From Streptomyces bottropensis ATCC 25435 (GTDB taxonomy: Bacteria; Actinomycetota; Actinomycetes; Streptomycetales; Streptomycetaceae): a stretch of DNA of 64,000 bases. The stretch covers positions 7,461,519 through 7,525,518 of the forward strand of contig NZ_KB911581.1 of NCBI RefSeq assembly GCF_000383595.1, given 5' to 3'. Under the pieces are notes generated by a model. The model had not been told where the DNA came from. It saw only the letters and a program-made list of their open reading frames with translations, and did not search any database. The number at the start of each line of letters is the position of its first letter. The first letter of the stretch is position 1. Positions 44,734-51,848 of this stretch are shown piece by piece. The position numbers were made by a program, and so were the translations under genes.

Positions 44734-44765
44734 CAGGGCCGGCCGAGCGACTTCGGCCGGCCCTG
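44734..44765. terminator. Hairpin after the FHA gene
   Basis: A 13-bp perfect stem (CAGGGCCGGCCGA with complement) between convergent genes. Confidence 0.8.
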
Positions 44766-44805
44766 GACCTTTCTCGGGCGCCGGATCGAGCCGCGGGCCG
44801 CGTCC

Positions 44806-45789
44806 TCAGTCCGGGAGCGGCCAGGCGTACGGCCCTTCCGGGTCGTCCAGCCAGGCCCACGCGTGGTCGCCGCGGACCGTGATGCCATAGCGCTCGCGCG
44901 AGGGCATGCCCTCGCGCTGCCACAGGGCGAGCGCCTCGTGCGGGTCGAGGCTGCCCGCCGTCAGGGCGAGCAGGAACCGGAACAGCTCGTCATCCCTGGC
45001 GCGGCTCGGCAGCCCGCCGAGGTGCGGATGCATCGCCTCCGGCTCACTGCCCCCACGCAGCGGTACGAAGTACGCCGACGTGTGCAGGAAGCGCCCCTCG
45101 GCCTGCTCCGCGTCCGCGACCCGCAGCCTCACCAGCCCCGTGGCCAGCGGTGTCAGGATGCGCGCGCCGGGGGTGCACTGGGCGAGCCAGGCGCGCGGGA
45201 TCGAGGGCAGGGTGCAGGTCGCGATGATCCGGTCGTACGGCGCCCGCTCGGGTACCCCGCGCGCCCCGTCCGCGGTGACGACGGTCGGGTGGTAGCCGGC
45301 GTCGTCCAGATGTCTGCGCGCCGCCTCGGTGATGTCCGCGTCCAGATCGACGGTCGTGACGAGGTCGTCCCCCAGCCGGTGCGCGAGCAGTGCGGCGTTG
45401 TACCCGGTGCCGGCACCGATCTCCAGCACCCGGTCGCCGTCCTCCACCTCCAGCTCGGCGAGCATCTTCGCCATCAGCGAGGGCTGACTGCTGGAGGAGA
45501 TCAGCCGCCCGTCGCGCAGCCGCGTGGCGAGCGGGGCGTCGGCGTACGCGCCGCGCACCCAGCGCTCACGCCGCCGCGGGTCGCGCTCCTCGCCCCACAG
45601 CCGCTCGAAGCCGCCCCTGCCACTCACGTAGTAGTAGGGCACGAACAGGTGCCGGGGGACACTCTCGAAGGCCTTGCGCCACACCGGGTCGGCGTCCCAC
45701 GCCCCACTGGCCTCGATCTCGCGCACCAGCGCCGACCGGGCCTCGGCGGCGAGACGCTCCAGGTCGTGGTCCACAGCACGCGTGCCCAT
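44806..45789 (-). CDS. Protein-L-isoaspartate O-methyltransferase-like protein
   Basis: A 327-residue protein starting at ATG; the upstream extension in the same frame reads like promoter DNA. The PCMT fold is shown by ISSSSQPSLMAKMLAEL, then the SAM-binding GDRVLEIGAGTGYNAALLA and VTTVDLDADITEAARRHLDDAGY, and DGARGVPERAPYDRIIATC. The enzyme methylates damaged isoaspartyl residues in proteins. It is longer than the classic 210-residue Pcm, with a C-terminal extension of about 110 residues, as seen in a group of actinobacterial proteins also linked to lanthipeptide and natural product clusters; no such cluster is nearby. It is divergent from the globin gene. Confidence 0.85.
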   Translation of the reverse strand: MGTRAVDHDLERLAAEARSALVREIEASGAWDADPVWRKAFESVPRHLFVPYYYVSGRGGFERLWGEERDPRRRERWVRGAYADAPLATRLRDGRLISSSSQPSLMAKMLAELEVEDGDRVLEIGAGTGYNAALLAHRLGDDLVTTVDLDADITEAARRHLDDAGYHPTVVTADGARGVPERAPYDRIIATCTLPSIPRAWLAQCTPGARILTPLATGLVRLRVADAEQAEGRFLHTSAYFVPLRGGSEPEAMHPHLGGLPSRARDDELFRFLLALTAGSLDPHEALALWQREGMPSRERYGITVRGDHAWAWLDDPEGPYAWPLPD

Positions 45790-45922
45790 ACCTCTACTGT
45801 GGGGCCGGACGCCCCCGCAGGCGAGTACCACGCCGTACCGGTCCGGAATCGACCGGTCCGTGCACCCGGTCCGCCGTGGGACGGTCCTAAGCCTCGAGTC
45901 CTCCTCCCAGGCGTCTGAGACC

Positions 45923-46336
45923 ATGGGTGACGTGAACGAGATTCGGCGCGGCACGGTGCAGGAGCAGACCTTCTACGAGCAGGTCGGTGGCGAGGAGACC
46001 TTCCGGCGCCTGGTGCGCCGCTTTTACGAGGGCGTCGCCGAGGATCCGATCCTGCGCCCCATGTACCCCGAGGAGGACCTGGGCCCGGCCGAGGACCGCT
46101 TCGCCCTCTTCCTGATCCAGTACTGGGGCGGCCCCACCACGTACAGCGAGAACCGCGGGCACCCCCGGCTGCGCATGCGTCACGCCCCCTTCACCGTCGA
46201 CCGCGCCGCCCACGACGCCTGGCTCAAGCACATGCGCGACGCCGTCGAGGAGCTGTCGCTCTCCGAGGAGCACGAGCGCATCCTGTGGAACTACCTGACG
46301 TACGCCGCCGCCTCGATGGTGAACGCCCCGGGCTGA
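45923..46336 (+). CDS. Truncated haemoglobin, group II (TrHbO type)
   Basis: A 137-residue haem protein. YEQVGGEETFRRLVRRFYEGVAEDPIL opens the 2-over-2 fold, LFLIQYWGGPTTYSENRGHPRLRMRHAPF includes the distal loop, the proximal histidine is in PRLRMRHAPF, and the tryptophan of AHDAWLKHM is at the position typical of group II. The fold binds oxygen, NO or peroxide in the cytoplasm. The ATG at 45923 is weakly supported by its ribosome-binding site; GTG 45932 is an alternative. It is a single-gene unit. Confidence 0.9.
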   Translation: MGDVNEIRRGTVQEQTFYEQVGGEETFRRLVRRFYEGVAEDPILRPMYPEEDLGPAEDRFALFLIQYWGGPTTYSENRGHPRLRMRHAPFTVDRAAHDAWLKHMRDAVEELSLSEEHERILWNYLTYAAASMVNAPG

Positions 46337-46357
46337 GCCGGCCGCGCTGGCGCGGGG

Positions 46358-47053
46358 TCAGCGGACGCTGACGTCGAACGCCCCGAGTCCCGCCCTGCGC
46401 ACGGCGATGGACCCGTAGGGGGTGCGCAGCCGCAGCCACGCGCCCGACGAGAACAGTCCCGGCGTCGCCTGCTCGGGCGCGCCGGGCGTCGTCCGAGCGG
46501 TGCGCAGGAAGCCGAGCGACTGGGCCGCGTGCACGGCACGCACCGGCAGGGGGGTGTCCCCGACCGTCCGGGACCAGATCTCCCGCCCGATCCGGTCGAG
46601 TTCGGCCCGTGTACGCCGCTCGGGCGCCAGTTCCTCGGTGCGGGAGCGGAATTCGCGTACGGCCGTGGAGACCATCGCCCGCAACGCGTCCGGCGCGGGC
46701 AGCCCCGCCTCCGGCCGCCAGCCGCCACGCGGGGGGAGCACCCCGGCCCACGGAGGCCCGGTCACCGCCTCCGGGACGACCGCCGTGCCCGCGGACTCGT
46801 CGACGGACTCCAGGAGTTCACCGGCCGACACGGTCACGTCGAGCGTGACAAGAAGCCCGTTCTCGTAGGGCTTGGCCAGGCGCGCGGAGCGGATGGCCAG
46901 GACCTCGAAGGACGGAGGCCGGCCGAAGACGGCCAGCGCGGTGCCGGCCGCCTGGAGGCGCACCGCGGCCCCACGGTCGTAGTGGAGCAGCCGGGAGAGG
47001 AAGGCCGCGAGATCCGCCGCCTCCCCCTCGTCGGCGAGGTGGAGCGCCGTCAT
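46358..47053 (-). CDS. Conserved hypothetical protein coupled to a thioesterase gene
   Basis: A 231-residue protein. Its ATG overlaps the stop of the thioesterase gene by four bases, so both are made together. No signal peptide or membrane span is seen. The sequence is mixed alpha/beta with words such as LLHYDRGAAVRLQA, GLLVTLDVTVSAGELLE and LFSSGAWLRLRTPYGSIAVRR. I do not recognise a family. It may act with the acyl-CoA thioesterase or simply share its promoter. Confidence 0.75.
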   Translation of the reverse strand: MTALHLADEGEAADLAAFLSRLLHYDRGAAVRLQAAGTALAVFGRPPSFEVLAIRSARLAKPYENGLLVTLDVTVSAGELLESVDESAGTAVVPEAVTGPPWAGVLPPRGGWRPEAGLPAPDALRAMVSTAVREFRSRTEELAPERRTRAELDRIGREIWSRTVGDTPLPVRAVHAAQSLGFLRTARTTPGAPEQATPGLFSSGAWLRLRTPYGSIAVRRAGLGAFDVSVR

Positions 47054-47460
47054 GCGGCGACGGCCCTCTCCTCGTCGTCCCTGTACTCCTCCAGGAACGC
47101 GCGTTCCTCGGCGGTGATCCGGCGGGGCCGCTGGGTCGCGAAGTCGAACGGCACTATCACCGTCGAGGCCCGGACGTAGACCTGCTCGGGGTCCTTGACC
47201 TCGTAGGTGATCGTGAACGACGCCGCTCGTATCTCCGTGATCCACAGCTCGATGTCCACCGGCCTGTGCCGGTGCACGAGCTGTCGCTTGTAGTCGATCT
47301 CGTGGCGCGCCACCACGGACCCCTGCTTGAAGTCCTTCTCCGGGCGGAACAGGAAGTCGATACGGGCTTCCTCCAGGTAGCGGAGGAAGACCACGTTGTT
47401 GACGTGGCCGTACGCGTCCATGTCCGCCCAGCGCAGTGGGCAGCGGTAGATGTGCCGCAA
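47050..47460 (-). CDS. Acyl-CoA thioesterase, hotdog fold (4HBT type)
   Basis: A 136-residue protein with the 4-hydroxybenzoyl-CoA thioesterase motif: RWADMDAYGHVNNVVFLRYLEEARIDF, with the catalytic aspartate in the DxxGHVNN box. Beta strands VVARHEIDYKRQL, VDIELWITEIRAASFTITYEV and YVRASTVIVPFD complete the hotdog. Such enzymes hydrolyse acyl-CoA or acyl-ACP thioesters. It lies six bases after the ettA stop and is translationally coupled to the following hypothetical gene. Confidence 0.9.
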   Translation of the reverse strand: MRHIYRCPLRWADMDAYGHVNNVVFLRYLEEARIDFLFRPEKDFKQGSVVARHEIDYKRQLVHRHRPVDIELWITEIRAASFTITYEVKDPEQVYVRASTVIVPFDFATQRPRRITAEERAFLEEYRDDEERAVAA

Positions 47461-47466
47461 GATCGA

Positions 47467-49131
47467 TCAGCCCCGGGTCAGCTTCTTGTAGGTGGCGCGG
47501 TGCGGACGGGTGGCATCGGCGCCGAGCCGCTCGATCTTGTTCTTCTCGTACGACTCGAAGTTGCCCTCGAACCAGAACCACTTGGACTCGCCCTCGTAGG
47601 CGAGGATGTGCGTCGCCACCCGGTCCAGGAACCAGCGGTCGTGGGAGATGACCACCGCGGCGCCCGGGAACTCCAGGAGCGCGTTCTCCAGCGACGACAG
47701 GGTCTCGACGTCGAGGTCGTTGGTCGGCTCGTCGAGGAGGAGCAGGTTGCCGCCGAGCTTGAGGGTGAGCGCCAGGTTGAGGCGGTTGCGCTCACCGCCG
47801 GAGAGGACCCCGGCCGGCTTCTGCTGGTCCGGGCCCTTGAAGCCGAACGCGGAGACGTAGGCGCGGGAGGGCATCTCGACCTGGCCGACGTTGATGTAGT
47901 CCAGCTCGTCGGAGACGACGGCCCACAGCGTCTTCTTGGGGTCGATGTTCTCGCGGCTCTGGTCGACGTAGGAGATCTTGACGGTCTCGCCGACCTTGAT
48001 CGAACCGGAGTCGGGCTCCTCCAGACCCTGGATCATCTTGAAGAGGGTCGTCTTGCCGGCGCCGTTCGGGCCGATGACGCCCACGATGCCGTTGCGCGGC
48101 AGCGTGAAGGAGAGGTTGTCGATCAGGACCTTGTCGCCGAAGGCCTTGCTGAGGTTGTCGACCTCGACGACGACACTGCCCAGGCGCGGGCCCGGCGGGA
48201 TCTGGATCTCCTCGAAGTCCAGCTTCCGCATCTTGTCGGCCTCGGCCGCCATCTCCTCGTAACGGGCGAGACGGGCCTTGGACTTGGCCTGGCGGCCCTT
48301 GGCGTTGGAGCGGACCCACTCCAGTTCTTCCTTGAGCCGCTTGGCGCGCTTGGCGTCCTTCTGGCCCTCTACCTTCAGACGGGTCTGCTTGGTCTCCAGG
48401 TAGGTGGAGTAGTTGCCCTCGTAGCCGATCGCGCGGCCGCGGTCCAGCTCCAGGATCCAGCCCGCGACGTTGTCGAGGAAGTACCGGTCGTGGGTGACGG
48501 CGACGACGGTGCCGGGGTACTTCGCGAGGTGCTGCTCCAGCCACTGCACGGACTCGGCGTCCAGGTGGTTGGTGGGCTCGTCGAGGAGCAGCAGGTCGGG
48601 GGCTTCGAGGAGCAGCTTGCACAGCGCGACGCGGCGGCGCTCACCACCGGAGAGGTTGGTGACGGGCCAGTCGCCGGGCGGGCAGCCCAGCGCGTCCATG
48701 GCCTGCTCCAGCTGGGTGTCCAGGTCCCAGGCGTTGGCGTGGTCCAGGTCCTCCTGGAGCTTGCCCATCTCGTCCAGGAGCGCGTCCGAGTAGTCGGTCG
48801 CCATGAGCTCCGCGACCTCGTTGAAGCGGTGGAGCTTGCCCATGATCTCGGCGGCGCCGTCCTGCACGTTCTGCAGGACCGTCTTCGACTCGTCCAGCGG
48901 CGGCTCCTGCAGGAGCATGCCGACGGTGTAGCCGGGCGACAGGAACGCGTCACCGTTGGAGGGCTGCTCGAGACCCGCCATGATCTTGAGAACGGTGGAC
49001 TTACCGGCACCGTTCGGACCGACCACACCGATCTTCGCGCCGGGCAGGAAGCTCAGCGTGACGTCGTCAAGGATCACCTTGTCGCCGTGCGCCTTGCGTG
49101 TCTTGCGCATCGTGTAGATGTACTCAGCCAA
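47467..49131 (-). CDS. ettA: ABC-F translation factor, energy-dependent translational throttle type
   Basis: A 554-residue protein. The TTG start gives MAEYIYTMRKTRKAHGD, the usual start of actinobacterial EttA. Two ATPase domains are complete: Walker A GPNGAGKST in both, signatures LSGGERRRV and LSGGERNRL, Walker B LLLDEPTNHLD and LLLDEPTNDLD, with no membrane part. The linker between them holds the charged P-site tRNA-interacting motif region (EELEWVRSNAKGRQAKSKARL), and an arm insertion is present in the first domain, as in EttA. It binds the ribosomal E-site and couples elongation to the ATP/ADP ratio. The other ABC-F members confer antibiotic resistance; the arm and linker fit EttA better. 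Confidence 0.92.
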   Translation of the reverse strand: MAEYIYTMRKTRKAHGDKVILDDVTLSFLPGAKIGVVGPNGAGKSTVLKIMAGLEQPSNGDAFLSPGYTVGMLLQEPPLDESKTVLQNVQDGAAEIMGKLHRFNEVAELMATDYSDALLDEMGKLQEDLDHANAWDLDTQLEQAMDALGCPPGDWPVTNLSGGERRRVALCKLLLEAPDLLLLDEPTNHLDAESVQWLEQHLAKYPGTVVAVTHDRYFLDNVAGWILELDRGRAIGYEGNYSTYLETKQTRLKVEGQKDAKRAKRLKEELEWVRSNAKGRQAKSKARLARYEEMAAEADKMRKLDFEEIQIPPGPRLGSVVVEVDNLSKAFGDKVLIDNLSFTLPRNGIVGVIGPNGAGKTTLFKMIQGLEEPDSGSIKVGETVKISYVDQSRENIDPKKTLWAVVSDELDYINVGQVEMPSRAYVSAFGFKGPDQQKPAGVLSGGERNRLNLALTLKLGGNLLLLDEPTNDLDVETLSSLENALLEFPGAAVVISHDRWFLDRVATHILAYEGESKWFWFEGNFESYEKNKIERLGADATRPHRATYKKLTRG

Positions 49132-49435
49132 GAGAAACCGTCCGGCAACTTGAAATCTGGCAGTGGGCAGTACCACCCATCTTGCCGCACGGCCAGCCCT
49201 CGACGGAAACCGGATGGTGAAGCCCCCCGGACGAACGACGCGGCCCCGGTGCCTCGGGGGCGTAACGAGGCCACATCGCACGCGTGCGTGATCGCGCGGT
49301 CACTCACTGTTGAGTTGCCAAGGAGCGCTTCCTCTCCGGGGTTCGTTCAGGTGTTTGCTCAGGGGTTCCGCTCACTGGCTCCGCCACGGGCGCCGCTCAC
49401 GGGTTCAGCTCAGGGATTCCGCTCACGGGTTCAGC
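49132..49435. other. 304-bp intergenic region with tandem repeats, no gene
   Basis: Between ettA and the surface-protein gene. It carries the rRNA-leader-like word TGTTGAGTTGCCAAGGAGCG (about 49310) and the start of a 26-bp tandem repeat (49393-49444). No reading frame with a ribosome-binding site is convincing. Confidence 0.6.
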
Positions 49436-49444
49436 TCAGGGATT
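49393..49444. repeat. 26-bp perfect tandem duplication overlapping a stop codon
   Basis: Two exact 26-bp copies (opening CCGCTCACGGGTTCAGCTCA on the plus strand); a partial third copy lies just upstream. The last copy covers the final asparagine and proline codons and the stop of the surface-protein gene. Confidence 0.85.
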
Positions 49445-50869
49445 CCGCTTGCGGAGGAGGATCATCGCCGCGCCGCCGATCACGACCAGTCCGATGGCGA
49501 GGCCCCCGATCACCGGGGTGGCGCCGGAGCTGCCGGTCTCGGCGAGGTCGGTGGCGGTGTCGGCGGCCTCGCCGCCGCCCACCGTCGCCGGGCTCGGCTC
49601 GCTCAGCGTCTGGACCGACTCCCCGTCCGCGCCGGCCGCGGTCTCCGTCCGGCAGTCCAGCACGCCACGGAACTGCTTCGCGACGCCGTTCGGCCCCTCG
49701 ATCGTGAAGTCGTACGCCTGGTCCTCCTGCAAGGGGATCGTCATCGTGCGGGTCTCGCCCGCCTCGATCGTGTAGGTGATCCCCATCAGCTCGAAGGTGA
49801 AGGGCTCGTCGCCCTGGTTGGCGGCGGTGAGGTCCAGACCGCCCGCGGCGCAGTTCTTCTCGGCGGACAGCGCCGGTATCGCGCCCTTCCCGGCCCAGTG
49901 CGCGGTCGCCGTCGCGGAGACCGTCGACTCGCTGGAGCCCGCGAGGATCTGGGTCTGGCTACGGGTCTCGGAGGCGAAGGCCCGGCCGACCGGCACGGTG
50001 GTCGAGGCCTCCACGGTCAGCTCGGCCGAGCCGGCCGCGGCCTTCTCGGGCACCTCGAAGTACAGCTCGCCGCCGTCCCCAGCCGAGGTGACGGCCTCGC
50101 CCTTCGCGTCGACGACCCGCACGCCGTCCGCCGTCGCGTCCGAGGGCGGGGCCACGGTCACGGCGTCCGCGGTGGTGTGCACCGTGACGGGGCCGAGCCG
50201 CTCGCCGGGCCGGCCGGAGACCGCCGCGGTGTCGAGGGTCAGGGAGGCGGTCGGTTCCGCCAGGTTCCGCGCGCTCTTCTCCAGGTAGTCCGCGAGCTTC
50301 TCCGCCTCCGGGTCCAGGGCCGTCACCTCGGCCCCGTCCGAGTACCGCCAGATCGCGACCTGCGTGCCGGTCGCCGCGTCCTCCTCGGTGAGGCCCTTGG
50401 CCCGGGCCTTGCCGGCGAGCGCCGCGAGGTCGTTCACCTGAGGGTAGGAGTTCTGCAGGATCCATCGGATCTTGCCCGCTTGCTCGTTGGCACCGAGGGA
50501 GGTGCCGCTCCAGGGGGTCTCCCGGTACTCGGCGTCCTTCTGCGTCGGGTTCTGGACGTCGACGCAGTAGGTCTGCAGGGTGCCACCGCCGTCGACGAAC
50601 ATCTCGAACAGCCCTGCGGGCAGCTGCTGTTCCTGGCCGTCCTCGGTCCGGAGCACGGCGGTGCCGTACGTCTTGAGGCCACCTATCGTCGCGGTCGCCC
50701 CGCCCGAACTCGGCGCCGTGTCGTCGGCGGCGGCCGGGCCCGCCGAGACGACCGCGCCCGCGACGACGAGGCCGGACGCGAGTGACACGGCGGCGAGGCG
50801 GGCAGCCCCTCGCCTGCGCGCGGCCCACCCGGACCACCCGGGGAGCGACGCCGAGAACGAAGAAAGCAC
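49436..50869 (-). CDS. Sortase-anchored surface protein with thioester (TQXA) domain
   Basis: A 477-residue protein. The GTG start has GAAGGGA upstream and opens a signal peptide ending VSAGPAAADD. The N-terminal domain has TYCVDVQNPT and later TGTQVAIWRYSDG; the Cys and Gln of such TQxA domains form an internal thioester that can bind covalently to a surface. The middle part is beta-rich. The C-terminus is a sorting signal: LAETG, a hydrophobic span, then RKRNP. LAxTG is the motif of class E sortases in streptomycetes. The protein should be covalently linked to peptidoglycan. No sortase gene is in the window. Confidence 0.88.
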   Translation of the reverse strand: MLSSFSASLPGWSGWAARRRGAARLAAVSLASGLVVAGAVVSAGPAAADDTAPSSGGATATIGGLKTYGTAVLRTEDGQEQQLPAGLFEMFVDGGGTLQTYCVDVQNPTQKDAEYRETPWSGTSLGANEQAGKIRWILQNSYPQVNDLAALAGKARAKGLTEEDAATGTQVAIWRYSDGAEVTALDPEAEKLADYLEKSARNLAEPTASLTLDTAAVSGRPGERLGPVTVHTTADAVTVAPPSDATADGVRVVDAKGEAVTSAGDGGELYFEVPEKAAAGSAELTVEASTTVPVGRAFASETRSQTQILAGSSESTVSATATAHWAGKGAIPALSAEKNCAAGGLDLTAANQGDEPFTFELMGITYTIEAGETRTMTIPLQEDQAYDFTIEGPNGVAKQFRGVLDCRTETAAGADGESVQTLSEPSPATVGGGEAADTATDLAETGSSGATPVIGGLAIGLVVIGGAAMILLRKRNP

Positions 50870-51049
50870 AGAATTTCCCTTCGAGCAGGACCCGTTGACG
50901 TGGGGGGTTGTGGTCCCACCAGCAGAATCAGAAGCCCCGTGAGCTATGCCCGGCATCCTAGGGACGAGGCGCACCACTCTTCCCAGTCGTATCGTCGGAC
51001 AACCGATCCGAATCGGAATCGTTATCGCTTGCACAGCTCGTGAACAGCT

Positions 51050-51064
51050 CTTGTCGACAAATCC
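51050..51064 (-). repeat. Second copy of the 15-bp intergenic word (see 1145-1159)
   Basis: Exact reverse-strand match, in the spacer upstream of the surface-protein gene and downstream of ssbB. Confidence 0.4.
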
Positions 51065-51150
51065 CTCGATTCCGCACACGGAGCCTTCACCACGCGTACG
51101 CCGATCTCCCACGACCACGCCGCCACGGCCACGCGCCGCCAGGCCTGAGG

Positions 51151-51627
51151 TCACGTCACCCCGGCCGGTTCCGGCCTGAGTTCGGCGGCGGGATCGAGCG
51201 GGCCGCCGGGTGGCGGTGTCTCCCAGTTCGGCTCCGGCTGGGACGGGGACCGATCCGCCGGTGTCTCGCCCCTGGGCGTCCGCCGGAACGCCGAAGTGCC
51301 CCGCGAGAGATCGTGCCCGATGGCGACCGCGTCGACGTCGGCCGAGGCCCGACTCTGCCCGTCCCGCTGCTCGGTGCGCACCTTCAACCGCCCCTGCACC
51401 ACCACCGGATCCCCCAGTGCCACGGACGAGGCCACGTTCGCCGCGAGCGTGCGCCGCGCCCACACCGTGAAGAAGTTGGTGTGCCCGTCGGTCCACTCGT
51501 TCTTCTCCCGGTCCCAGTACCGCGAGGTCACCGCCAGTCGGAACCGGGCCGCCGAACCCGTCGACAGCTCCCGGCAGACCGGCTGGGTCGCCACGTTCCC
51601 CACCACGCACACCATCGTCTCGTTCAT
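51151..51627 (-). CDS. ssbB: Single-stranded DNA-binding protein, SsbB type
   Basis: A 158-residue protein. The start is the ATG of MNETMVCVVGNVATQP; GAGGAGGG lies upstream. The OB fold is visible: VVGNVATQPVCRELSTGSAARFRLAVTSRYWDREKNEWTDG, then NFFTVWARRTLAANVASSVALGDPVVVQGRLKVRTEQRDGQSR. There is no acidic DDDIPF tip at the C-terminus, which main SSBs need to recruit replication proteins. That is the hallmark of the paralogue SsbB, which in Streptomyces helps chromosome segregation during sporulation. It lies upstream in the same direction as the surface-protein gene and downstream of the dynamin-like operon. Confidence 0.88.
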   Translation of the reverse strand: MNETMVCVVGNVATQPVCRELSTGSAARFRLAVTSRYWDREKNEWTDGHTNFFTVWARRTLAANVASSVALGDPVVVQGRLKVRTEQRDGQSRASADVDAVAIGHDLSRGTSAFRRTPRGETPADRSPSQPEPNWETPPPGGPLDPAAELRPEPAGVT

Positions 51628-51848
51628 CTCGCGAACCCTCCTCGACGCCGGCACCGACACCGGCGCCGACGGACACGCGTACGGGCCCGTCCCGTACGGC
51701 TGCTGCGTCTGTCGTGCGGCGGTGCTGTGATCGCCGCCCGTTCAGACTGCCGCCGCCGGGCCGAGCCCGCAGAGCCCTGTGCACTACCCACCGGTTGTGG
51801 ACAACTCCGTCACCCGACGGGGTGAACCGCCCCGACCGGAGCCGCGCC

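Noticed and set aside
44806..45789. Lanthipeptide-linked isoaspartyl methyltransferase
   Set aside because: No precursor peptide, LanB/C/KC/L gene or peptidase lies near; the general repair role is safer.
46358..47581. A longer form of the hypothetical protein starting at 47581
   Set aside because: It would cover the thioesterase gene in another frame; the ATG overlapping the thioesterase stop is the better start.
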